Source of the DNA: Synergistaceae bacterium
Lineage (GTDB): Bacteria; Synergistota; Synergistia; Synergistales; Aminobacteriaceae
Assembly (NCBI GenBank): GCA_017540085.1
Contig: JAFYBQ010000025.1
Coordinates: forward strand, 1 to 58,305
Reading direction: 5' to 3'
Length of the DNA: 58,305 nucleotides
A program made the position numbers and the translations under genes. Shown piece by piece: positions 25,587-32,964 of this stretch; the first letter of the stretch is position 1; every line of letters begins with the position of its first letter. The notes under the pieces are model-generated. The model saw only the letters and a list, made by a program, of their open reading frames with translations. It had not been told where the DNA came from and did no database searches.

Positions 25587-26162
25587 CTAAAATACCGTCT
25601 GCAAAATCTGCGTGATTACTCCGGGCTTCTGTGTTCGTGAGATTATGCCGCGCCCCTTCACCGCGATTTCAGCGTTCGCGATTAGTGAGCTGTCTATTCT
25701 GTTGTCCGAGTTTACATCTTGAGGACGGATAACGCCTATTAGCTGAAACTGTAATACTTCCTCACTTGTCCTTACGTCCCTTGTGCCCTCGATGACGAGA
25801 TTACCATTCGGCAAAACTTCCGTAACAATACATGCAAGCGTTGCCGTAGCGTGATGTTTCCGTTCAACAGAGCCGTCTCCCGCTGAAGTATTCGTTGTTG
25901 TGAAACTCGCCAGCCCGCGTATAAAGCTCAATATGCTTGTGCCGTTCACGCCTCCGTTAATGTTGCTGGTTGCCGTCTTGTTTACGTCCATAGTAGCCTC
26001 GTCCTTAGCGTCTGTGCGTTCATTAACCTGAACCGTAACAATGTCGCCGACCCTGCCCGGACGTGTGTCTCCGAACCAGTTTGCGCCGTCATCCCACAAT
26101 GAACCCGCGAATGACATTCCCGGAATCATCATCATCATTATTACGCAAAGCAACTTTTTCAT
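25587..26162 (-). CDS. flgH: Flagellar L-ring protein FlgH, lacking a lipobox
   Basis: The 191-residue outer-membrane ring component has the conserved segments SLWDDGANWFGDTRPGRVGD and IVTVQVNERTDAKDEA, with VIRPQDVNSDNRIDSSLIAN near the C-terminus. FlgH is normally a lipoprotein. Here the N-terminus is a plain signal peptide (CVIMMMMIPGMSFAGS) with its only cysteine at residue 6, inside the hydrophobic core, so no lipidation site is visible. It lies between flgA and flgI. Confidence 0.95.
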   Translation of the reverse strand: MKKLLCVIMMMMIPGMSFAGSLWDDGANWFGDTRPGRVGDIVTVQVNERTDAKDEATMDVNKTATSNINGGVNGTSILSFIRGLASFTTTNTSAGDGSVERKHHATATLACIVTEVLPNGNLVIEGTRDVRTSEEVLQFQLIGVIRPQDVNSDNRIDSSLIANAEIAVKGRGIISRTQKPGVITQILQTVF

Positions 26163-26175
26163 GATTTGCCCTCCC

Positions 26176-27138
26176 TCAGTCTGTGCTTACTTCTACAGTG
26201 TTCTCATCAATGATTCTTGCCCTGAGTGTTACGCGCCTGTCGTCCGCCCTTCTGACTTTGACCCATTCGCCCGGCCTGCCGTCCTCCAATAATACACCGT
26301 CTGTGCTTGCGCTCGCACCGTTGTAACGCGCTATGATTTTGACCTGCCTACCGCGCTTGAGTACCTGCGAATTTGTGAGATACCGAAATTCTAACGGCTC
26401 ACCCTGCTTTATGTTCCTGTTTGACGTGAAGCCGGAGATTTCCGCGATGTCTGACGGGTAAATACCGGGGCGGGTGATTTTCATGGGACGGGAAAAAACA
26501 TTCTGCCGTGAAATTCTGTCGTCCCTCTTGATGTTGCTTGCGGCGAATAATACATTTTGCGACCATGTGAGACGGACATTCAGAGGGCGGACTCTTCCGC
26601 TGTCATCCTGAAACCTGAGAGTCGCGCCTGAAGTGCCGGGTACGAGGCTTGCGGGGTCTATGAGCTTTCCTTCCGGGACTGGGGAATTTCCCGCAATTTC
26701 GAGTCCTCCGCTCCAGCCGGCAATAGATTTCAGCGTCGGCACAAGGTCAGAAAGGGAGCGCGATTTCTGAGGCGGTGAAGTCTCCGTGAAGTTTCCCTCA
26801 TATTCGGGGGACTCGATTCTTGACGACAGCGGCATACGGATTTCGAGACGTATATCACTCACATCACTGTCATCAATTGCCCGCATAACTTCCCGGCGGT
26901 CTAGCCTGTCTCCGTCCGGCCACACTTGAATGTCAGCCAACATTTTGCGGGTTCGCTGGCTGCCTCCTGTGATACGGGCGATTTCTCCGAGCCTAACGGG
27001 ATTTTTTGCGGTGTAAATCACGCTTGGTATTTCGAGAATGACAGACTGCGCCGAATACGCCGGAACACATAAGGCTGTAAGTATGACAAAAAGCAGAAGC
27101 ATAAAGATATGCCCCTGCCCTGAAATTTTCCGCAGCAT
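26176..27138 (-). CDS. flgA: Flagellar P-ring assembly chaperone FlgA
   Basis: The 320-residue protein has a signal peptide (LLLFVILTALCVPAYSA). The N-terminal region carries VRLGEIARITG. The C-terminal SAF-like part has SNIKRDDRISRQNVFSRPM, then ISGFTSNRNIKQGEPL, then RGRQVKIIARYNG. It helps FlgI assemble in the periplasm. It is longer than the enterobacterial protein (about 220 aa) because of the middle domain. It lies 9 nt after flgG. Confidence 0.93.
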   Translation of the reverse strand: MLRKISGQGHIFMLLLFVILTALCVPAYSAQSVILEIPSVIYTAKNPVRLGEIARITGGSQRTRKMLADIQVWPDGDRLDRREVMRAIDDSDVSDIRLEIRMPLSSRIESPEYEGNFTETSPPQKSRSLSDLVPTLKSIAGWSGGLEIAGNSPVPEGKLIDPASLVPGTSGATLRFQDDSGRVRPLNVRLTWSQNVLFAASNIKRDDRISRQNVFSRPMKITRPGIYPSDIAEISGFTSNRNIKQGEPLEFRYLTNSQVLKRGRQVKIIARYNGASASTDGVLLEDGRPGEWVKVRRADDRRVTLRARIIDENTVEVSTD

Positions 27139-27146
27139 AGCCCGCC

Positions 27147-27938
27147 TCAGTGCTTGAGACTGTTGGCGATCCTCAAAAGCTCGTCCGCCGTCTGAATCCC
27201 CTTTGAGTTTGCCTCGTAAGCCCTCTGCGCTACTATCATTTCTACCATTTCTTCAACGACCTGAACATTTGACATCTCTATGACATTCTGCCTTACCTGC
27301 GGCATTCCGTCCTCGCCGGGGTTGCCTGTTATGGGCTGGCCGCTTGCAGGGGTCTCGACAAAAAGCCTGTCGCCTAATGCCCGGAGTCCCGTAGGGTTGA
27401 CGAACCGCGCTAACTCAAGCTGCCCTAGCTCCTGAAGCTCTGTCTCATCTCCGACTCTCACCGAAACGACTCCAGTTGGTGAAAGCTGTATGCTCTGCGC
27501 GTTGTCGGGAATTGTGATTCCAGGCTCAAGCAAATATCCGTCCTCGTCAACAATTTGCCCCTGATCGTCAATCTGCCATGATCCCCCGCGTGTGTAGCCT
27601 ATGCGCCCGTTTCCCATGTTGACCTGAAAAAATGCGTTGTCGTCAACTATTACCCAGTCTAATGGGCCGTCTGTGATCTGAAAATTTCCCTGTACCATGA
27701 AACTTGGCGTAGCGTTGACCCTCGTACCGAGTCCGACCTGGACTCCTGTCGGCACTACTGAGCCTCCCTCAATAGGTGCGCCCGGCTCACGGTAAATCTG
27801 ATACATCAAGTCTTCAAAGTCTGCCCGGCGTTTCTTGTAGCCCTGTGTGTTGACGTTGGCAAGGTTATGCGTTACAACGTCTAAGTGCGTCTGCTGGGCT
27901 ATCATTCCTGACGCGCTAGTCCATAATGACCGCAACAT
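27147..27938 (-). CDS. flgG: Flagellar basal-body distal rod protein FlgG
   Basis: The 263-residue axial protein has the N-terminal rod motif (LWTSASGMIAQQTHLDVVTH, then NLANVNTQGYKKRRADFEDL) and the C-terminal NVQVVEEMVEMIVAQRAYEA, both involved in coiled-coil stacking. Length and motifs are normal. AGGAGG precedes the ATG, 15 nt after the restored end of flgF. Confidence 0.97.
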   Translation of the reverse strand: MLRSLWTSASGMIAQQTHLDVVTHNLANVNTQGYKKRRADFEDLMYQIYREPGAPIEGGSVVPTGVQVGLGTRVNATPSFMVQGNFQITDGPLDWVIVDDNAFFQVNMGNGRIGYTRGGSWQIDDQGQIVDEDGYLLEPGITIPDNAQSIQLSPTGVVSVRVGDETELQELGQLELARFVNPTGLRALGDRLFVETPASGQPITGNPGEDGMPQVRQNVIEMSNVQVVEEMVEMIVAQRAYEANSKGIQTADELLRIANSLKH

Positions 27939-27953
27939 GATTTATCCCTCCTG

Positions 27954-28762
27954 TTATCCTCTGCTGAATGACGTGATTAATTTGCTTGTCTGCTCATCGT
28001 GAGTCGTAAGAGCCTTTGACGCTCCCTCGTAGATTCTCTGAGCCTCAATCATTCGCGCCATCTCCGTAACGACTTCTACATTTGAGGCTTCAAGCATTCC
28101 CGACCATATTTTAGGGTCTCGACATTCTCGGCCTCCCCGGACTGCTCTGTGGGCGTGAGAAGGTTATTGCCGTGATGACGCAGGTACGTGGGACGCTCAA
28201 AATTGAAGACCGATACCCGCCCGACAATCTCATTATTTACGATGATTTGCCCGCTGAGATTAACTGTCAGTGTTGTTGCGTTGTTGCCGACATTAATCGG
28301 GCCTCCCTCGCCCTGTAACATAAGGCCGTTCGGGTTGACTATGTTCCCGTTGTTGTCGAGGGTGAAATTTCCGGCGCGTGTGTAGTAGGTGTTGCCTTCC
28401 TCGTCAGCAAGAGAGAAAAAGCCCTGTCCGTCTATGGCCATGTCGAGCGGATTCTCTGAGGTCTTTACGACTCCGGGAAAAGTGTCCATGACATCCTCGG
28501 AGAATATCGCCGCAAGCGCAACAGAGCCGATAATCTCCCTGCCTTTGAACGGCATATCAGCGGGAAGAACAGTTGTGATTTTTGTCTCGCCGTCCTCTGA
28601 TACTTTCTCGATACGGTCAAGCAATGCGGAGAAATCAGACGTTGCCGAAATCCTGCGCTTGTAGCCGGGTGTGTCAACGTTGGCCAAGTTGTTTGTGATG
28701 ACATCAAGGTGCGTTTCCTGAACAAGCATTCCGGAAGCGGCCTCATATATTCCGCGGTGCAT
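27954..28762 (-). pseudogene. flgF: Flagellar proximal rod protein FlgF, frameshifted near the C-terminus
   Basis: The N-terminal part (MHRGIYEAASGMLVQETHLD, then NNLANVDTPGYKRR) and the middle are normal for FlgF. The open frame as written stops at 28076 after 228 residues, with an aberrant tail. Moving to the -1 frame around 28111-28117 restores KIWSGMLEASNVEVVTEMAR and MIEAQRIYEGASKAL, ending at 27954. The restored protein has 269 residues, with the expected D0 helix. One missing base, most simply in the GGG run at 28114-28116 (CCC on the coding strand), explains it. It may be a sequencing error, a real mutation or, less likely, slippage on AAAA. Confidence 0.85.
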
Positions 28763-28779
28763 GTGTCAATGTCTCCTTC

Positions 28780-29826
28780 CTAGTAGCGTTTCCGTGATGA
28801 GCGTTTGAGGTTGACTAACATTGTGCTTCTGCCTGTTCCTTTGAGGCTGTCAATTTCCGCGAGGGCTTTGCCTGTTCCGAGTGCAACTGACTCCATCGGA
28901 TTTTCCGCCGTGAAGCAGTTTATGCCTGTCTGCTGTGCGATTAATTCCGGGAGTCCGTGAAGCAATGCCCCTCCGCCTGTAAGCACTATGCCCCTGTCGA
29001 TTATGTCGGCTGAAAGTTCCGGGGGAGTTAGCTCAAGAACATTCCGAATCCCGTCAACAAGAGTCTGAATCATTTCGCCTATGGCCATGTTTACCGCCGA
29101 GCTTGTTACCTCAATTTGACGCGGGAGTCCCTGCACTAAGTCGCGCCCTTTGACTATCATACGCTGATCCTGCTCCAGCGGTACGCACGTACCAATCATG
29201 ATTTTGAGGTTCTCCGCTGTCTGATCTCCGATTGCGAGATTATACTGACGGCGCAAATACCGCGTAATTCCCTCGTCAAACTTGTCCCCGCCGAGCCGCA
29301 GAGATTTCGACACGACAACCCCGCCCAGCGAAATCACCGCAATGTCCGTAGTTCCTCCGCCTATGTCGACAATCATTTTCCCGCGGGCTTCCTCGACATT
29401 CAGATTCGCACCGATTGCCGCGGCCATTGGCTCCTCAATCAAATACGCCTCACGCGCTCCGACCTCTAATGCCGCCTCAAGTACCGCTCTGCGTTCAACG
29501 TCAGTAGCCCCGGAAGGAACGCATATCATTGCCCTGTTGCGGAAAAATTTCTGTGTCCCTTTAGTGATTCGCCTCATGAAGTGCTGCAACATTGCCTCAG
29601 TCATCGCGTAATTCGCTATTACTCCGTCCCTTAGCGGCCTGACAGATGTAATACTTCCCGGAGTCCTGCCTACCATGCTTTTAGCGTCATAGCCAACCGC
29701 GAGAATCTCCCCGGTGTCCTGGTCAACCGCAACAACAGAAGGCTCACGCAGGACAACTCCGTGATGTTTCTCGTAAATTAATACTGTGGCAGTCCCTAAA
29801 TCTATACCTATATCAGTTCCGAACAA
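28780..29826 (-). CDS. mreB: Rod shape-determining protein MreB
   Basis: This 348-residue actin homologue organises cell-wall elongation at the inner face of the membrane. It shows the phosphate-1 loop DIGIDLGTATVLIY, phosphate-2 MIVDIGGGTTDIAVISLGG, and the adenosine region GIVLTGGGALLHGLPEL. The start is TTG at 29826 with GTGAGG nearby. It lies 18 nt upstream of flgF and may be transcribed with the flagellar genes. mreC and mreD do not follow, so this may be an Mbl-type paralogue. Confidence 0.95.
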   Translation of the reverse strand: MFGTDIGIDLGTATVLIYEKHHGVVLREPSVVAVDQDTGEILAVGYDAKSMVGRTPGSITSVRPLRDGVIANYAMTEAMLQHFMRRITKGTQKFFRNRAMICVPSGATDVERRAVLEAALEVGAREAYLIEEPMAAAIGANLNVEEARGKMIVDIGGGTTDIAVISLGGVVVSKSLRLGGDKFDEGITRYLRRQYNLAIGDQTAENLKIMIGTCVPLEQDQRMIVKGRDLVQGLPRQIEVTSSAVNMAIGEMIQTLVDGIRNVLELTPPELSADIIDRGIVLTGGGALLHGLPELIAQQTGINCFTAENPMESVALGTGKALAEIDSLKGTGRSTMLVNLKRSSRKRY

Positions 29827-29863
29827 ATTTCCTCACCCCTGCAAGTAATATCATCATAAACCT

Positions 29864-30631
29864 TCATGGCCGGGACTCACTCTCCGTGCGTATTCTGTTT
29901 ATCATTGAGGCCAAATACCCCGCGCCGAATCCGTTATCTATATTCACGACGCTGACACCGCTGGCGCATGAGTTCAGCATGGCAAGAAGCGCACTTACCC
30001 CGCCGAATGAAGCCCCGTAGCCCACGCTCGTAGGAACGGCGATAACAGGACAATCCGCAAGCCCCCCGATAACGCTGGCTAATGCTCCCTCCATCCCTGC
30101 GACGGCGACAATAACACTCGCGCTCATTACGTCATCGACATGCGATAGTATACGGTGAAGGCCGGCGACTCCGACATCATAGAGTCGTTTTACGCGGTTT
30201 CCGAGAGTCTCAGCTGTGAGGGCGGCTTCTTCTGCGACTGGTATATCACTTGTCCCCCCTGTTGCAACGAGAATGAATCCGCTTCCTTCAGGCCGGGGAA
30301 TTTCTCCGTAAACAGCGGCTCTTGCGTCAGGGTGATAATCTACCTCACAGCCTAGGCGGTGAAGCTCGTCCGCTGAGTCCTGCGACAAACGGGTGATGAG
30401 AATAGTATTCTGCCCGCGGGATTTCATTACGTCAATTATTCCGGCTATCTGCCCGGGAGTTTTGCCCGCGCCGTAAATGACCTCAGACGCTCCCTGCCGA
30501 ATTTTTCGGTGAAGGTCAACTTTAGCATAGCCAATATCCTCAAAAGGCTGCTCCCGTAATTTAAGGTATGCTTCCTCAACAGTGATATTATGTCCGTGAA
30601 GCTCGTGAAGTATTTTCTTTGTGCCGTCCAA
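29864..30631 (-). CDS. larB: Nickel-pincer cofactor biosynthesis protein LarB
   Basis: The 255-residue protein has a PurE-like fold. LarB carboxylates nicotinic acid adenine dinucleotide in the first step of the cofactor of lactate racemase and related enzymes. The features are EVIYGAGKTPGQIAGI, ILVATGGTSDIPVAEEA, RLYDVGVAGLHR, VIVAVAGMEGALASVIGGL and PTSVGYGASFGG. The TTG at 30631 has GGAGGTGA at proper spacing, so I prefer it to the upstream ATG. larC and larE are not in this window. Confidence 0.92.
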   Translation of the reverse strand: MDGTKKILHELHGHNITVEEAYLKLREQPFEDIGYAKVDLHRKIRQGASEVIYGAGKTPGQIAGIIDVMKSRGQNTILITRLSQDSADELHRLGCEVDYHPDARAAVYGEIPRPEGSGFILVATGGTSDIPVAEEAALTAETLGNRVKRLYDVGVAGLHRILSHVDDVMSASVIVAVAGMEGALASVIGGLADCPVIAVPTSVGYGASFGGVSALLAMLNSCASGVSVVNIDNGFGAGYLASMINRIRTESESRP

Positions 30632-30663
30632 GAAATTTTCACCTCCGCGAAATAATAGCATAC

Positions 30664-30963
30664 TTAATATATCTCGCCGAAATTTGTCTCTTCACTGTCG
30701 ACTCTCTCACGGTAAAATATGACCTGCTTCACTATTGCCATTGACGGCCCGCGGCGGAGCTTCTCTTTCATTTCGTTGACGCATTCGGGAGGCCCCTGCA
30801 TTACGACTTCTACACGTCCGTCAAAAAGATTCTCAACCGTTCCCGTTAGTCCGAGCCTTTCAGCCTGCTGACATGCCCAATACCTGAAGCCAACGTGCTG
30901 GACTCTCCCGGAGATTAACGCCCTAACGCGGATAAAATTGCTCCTGTCCTCGTAGTAACTCAT
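30664..30963 (-). CDS. acyP: Acylphosphatase
   Basis: The 99-residue protein hydrolyses acyl phosphates. The catalytic arginine is in GRVQHVGFRYWACQQA, and the catalytic asparagine in GTVENLFDGRVEVVMQG. The ATG at 30963 overlaps the stop of the upstream uracil glycosylase gene (ATGA) and has GGAGGT at 6-7 nt. It precedes larB on the same strand. Confidence 0.93.
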   Translation of the reverse strand: MSYYEDRSNFIRVRALISGRVQHVGFRYWACQQAERLGLTGTVENLFDGRVEVVMQGPPECVNEMKEKLRRGPSMAIVKQVIFYRERVDSEETNFGEIY

Positions 30964-31703
30964 TGCCACACCTCCAACGCTGTAAGCTGGCGTTCAGTTT
31001 TCCCGGCCCAGTCATTATTGGCGCGTGGGTTTGCGGGGCTTGGGTGAAGTATCCTGATGATTCGCGGATGTCCGTAGCTCAGTGAATACGACAGTGATAA
31101 TTTTGCACGTGAATATGCGAATGTCCCGACACCTATAACGTAATCCGGCCTGAGAATTTCTATTGCCTCGATTAATGCGCTGTCGCAGAGTTCGCAGAGG
31201 CTTTGACGGTCTGAGGGGGCGAGCTTGTCGGGTGTAAGGTTACGGAGGCTGCCTTTCTCTGTCCGGGCAATGAACAATAACGGGCAGTAGTTGAGGACGA
31301 AATTCTCCGCAAAAAAATTCTCTGCTGTCCCGAATTTTTCCCGGAAGAGTCCCCAGAGTCTTTTGCCGCTGACTTCAGAGCGCGGGCAGTCGAGCCCTTT
31401 GACGGGGTAAGAGAGCTGCATATTTTCGGGCGTGAAGATCTTTATCCGTGTTATGCCGAGAAAATCGCGCACAGCGTTCACCTCGCCGAAAGGAATCCCG
31501 GTCTGAGCCATTCCCCAAGGGCCGGGGTTGATTCCGAGAAAGACAGCGCGCTTCCTGCCCTCTGAGAATTTCGCGTACTGCCTGAAGCCGTCCCACGCAT
31601 AACTGAGGGGGTTATACACAAATTCGGCCGGCCATGAGAATTGGAGCCTGCCAACGTCATCACAAAGACGCTGATATATTCTTAGTATGTGAAAATTATT
31701 CAT
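30960..31703 (-). CDS. SMUG1-type uracil-DNA glycosylase
   Basis: The 247-residue DNA repair enzyme removes uracil from DNA. The motif-1 region is FLGINPGPWGMAQTGIPFGE, and motif 2 is HPSPANPRANNDWAGK. These are the hallmarks of UDG family 3 (SMUG1). YNPLSYAWDGFRQYA near the N-terminus also matches. Bacterial SMUG1 has a patchy distribution and is known in several anaerobes. It overlaps acyP by 4 nt. Confidence 0.9.
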   Translation of the reverse strand: MNNFHILRIYQRLCDDVGRLQFSWPAEFVYNPLSYAWDGFRQYAKFSEGRKRAVFLGINPGPWGMAQTGIPFGEVNAVRDFLGITRIKIFTPENMQLSYPVKGLDCPRSEVSGKRLWGLFREKFGTAENFFAENFVLNYCPLLFIARTEKGSLRNLTPDKLAPSDRQSLCELCDSALIEAIEILRPDYVIGVGTFAYSRAKLSLSYSLSYGHPRIIRILHPSPANPRANNDWAGKTERQLTALEVWQ

Positions 31704-31730
31704 GATGGGTATATTTTAACGCAGAGAAAA

Positions 31731-31762
31731 GAAAATCCCCCGCCGAATTTCCTGCGGGAGAT
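31731..31762 (-). terminator. Terminator of the pyruvyltransferase gene
   Basis: ATCCCCCGC (31735-31743) pairs with GCGGGAGAT (31754-31762) through one G-U. On the minus strand it is followed by TTTTCTTTTC. Confidence 0.7.
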
Positions 31763-31771
31763 TGGGATTAT

Positions 31772-32851
31772 TTATTTGCTTTCATCTTCCTCACTCAAGG
31801 CATACATAGAACATTCCCCAAAGACAGACGGCAATACTTTATGTAGCAATTTTTTCACGCCTATTTTGAGTAGATATTTTCCGGGTGTCCGAAGTATTAC
31901 CCTGCGGCTACCTTCATAGCTTTCGGCCATCATGGACAGCAGAGAAAATAAATCCGGCCTGTAGTCATCCTCAAACAGTGAACGCCCTGAGTCAAATCCT
32001 GTGAAGGCTCTGCATTTTTCCGCCAGAGAATCGCGGAAGGGGATGAATTTTTCCGGGTTGTCAGGAGGCGTATTGAAGTCATAGAATCCGCCGCCCAGAA
32101 ATTCCTGCTCAGGACAGTGTCGCACCCATTCTTCCGTCCCGTCAAACCTTCCGTCATATTTTTTCTTGTCAATAAGGCAGACAGGAGTCCCGAATGCCAA
32201 GCAGGGCATTGCCGTATGAAGGTTTCCCGTTATGACCGCATAAGCATTGTGATACGTGTACAGCATTATTTTTGCAATCTCAAAACGGCTCTTGCTGCCA
32301 AACATCGGGCTGAAGTTTTTTGTGAGACGGTACACAGGCTTTTCCGCTCTTTGTGAAACATAGTCATAAACTTCATCAGAGACATCAACGCAGAGTATAT
32401 ACTCGGCTTCGCGCTTCTTCCTGAGATTTTCGTTCGGTATGAGAGTTGTTGTAAGACATCCGGAAAAATATGCGGGTATGCTGTTTTCGAGAAGGAATTT
32501 CATTGTCGACTCGTCCCGGCAGCCGACAGGGCCGTGCGAAATAAGATAATCTCTCGCGCGTCTGCTTTTTTCTATTTTCCGCCGTATCTTTTCCGCAAAG
32601 TGCATTGACAGCAAAAGAGGATCAATATCTTCTGACGGGGGGAAATTCTCAGGGCAAAACATATACCACGCGTTGAGAATCATTTTCACTTTCTCATGGT
32701 CATTGCTGCGGAACTCATTCATCTTTTCCCTGAATATATAGTAATCCACATGTGGCAGAAATCTCTGCGCGGCAAGACTCTGTATCTCATCGCCTATATT
32801 TGTGTATAAGTACTTCGATGTGTATGAGTACTTTAAGAGGCCATAATTCAT
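31772..32851 (-). CDS. Polysaccharide pyruvyl transferase family protein
   Basis: The protein has 359 residues. The family features are YTNIGDEIQSLAAQRFLP at the N-terminus, the segment SHGPVGCRDESTMKFL, and the segment AYAVITGNLHTAMPCLAFG with the conserved histidine. It would add pyruvate ketals to a surface glycan, with phosphoenolpyruvate as donor, in the cytoplasm. The ATG lies only 9 nt downstream of a consensus -10 box and has no Shine-Dalgarno, so the mRNA may be leaderless. It stands alone, away from the other glycan genes. Confidence 0.85.
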   Translation of the reverse strand: MNYGLLKYSYTSKYLYTNIGDEIQSLAAQRFLPHVDYYIFREKMNEFRSNDHEKVKMILNAWYMFCPENFPPSEDIDPLLLSMHFAEKIRRKIEKSRRARDYLISHGPVGCRDESTMKFLLENSIPAYFSGCLTTTLIPNENLRKKREAEYILCVDVSDEVYDYVSQRAEKPVYRLTKNFSPMFGSKSRFEIAKIMLYTYHNAYAVITGNLHTAMPCLAFGTPVCLIDKKKYDGRFDGTEEWVRHCPEQEFLGGGFYDFNTPPDNPEKFIPFRDSLAEKCRAFTGFDSGRSLFEDDYRPDLFSLLSMMAESYEGSRRVILRTPGKYLLKIGVKKLLHKVLPSVFGECSMYALSEEDESK

Positions 32852-32860
32852 TCTGAGTCT

Positions 32861-32887
32861 ATTATACTATTTATCACTGTCTGTCAA
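32861..32887 (-). promoter_or_regulatory. Promoter of the pyruvyltransferase gene (short-spacer module)
   Basis: On the minus strand, perfect TTGACA and perfect TATAAT are separated by 15 nt, preceded by GGCGG and followed by AGACTCAG. Nearly the same module recurs at 58223-58263. Transcription should begin within a few bases of the ATG. Confidence 0.8.
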
Positions 32888-32917
32888 CCGCCTTTTATGG
32901 GAATGTATATCAGCATG

Positions 32918-32953
32918 AAATTTCCCCCGCCGTTTTCTGACGAGGGAAAATTT
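32918..32953 (-). terminator. Terminator of the hydrogenase operon
   Basis: TTTCCCCCG (32921-32929) pairs with CGAGGGAAA (32941-32949) with one mismatch, and the A/T flanks add further pairs. It lies 12 nt after the hydrogenase stop. The T run on the minus strand is short. Confidence 0.6.
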
Positions 32954-32964
32954 TGCTTACGATT

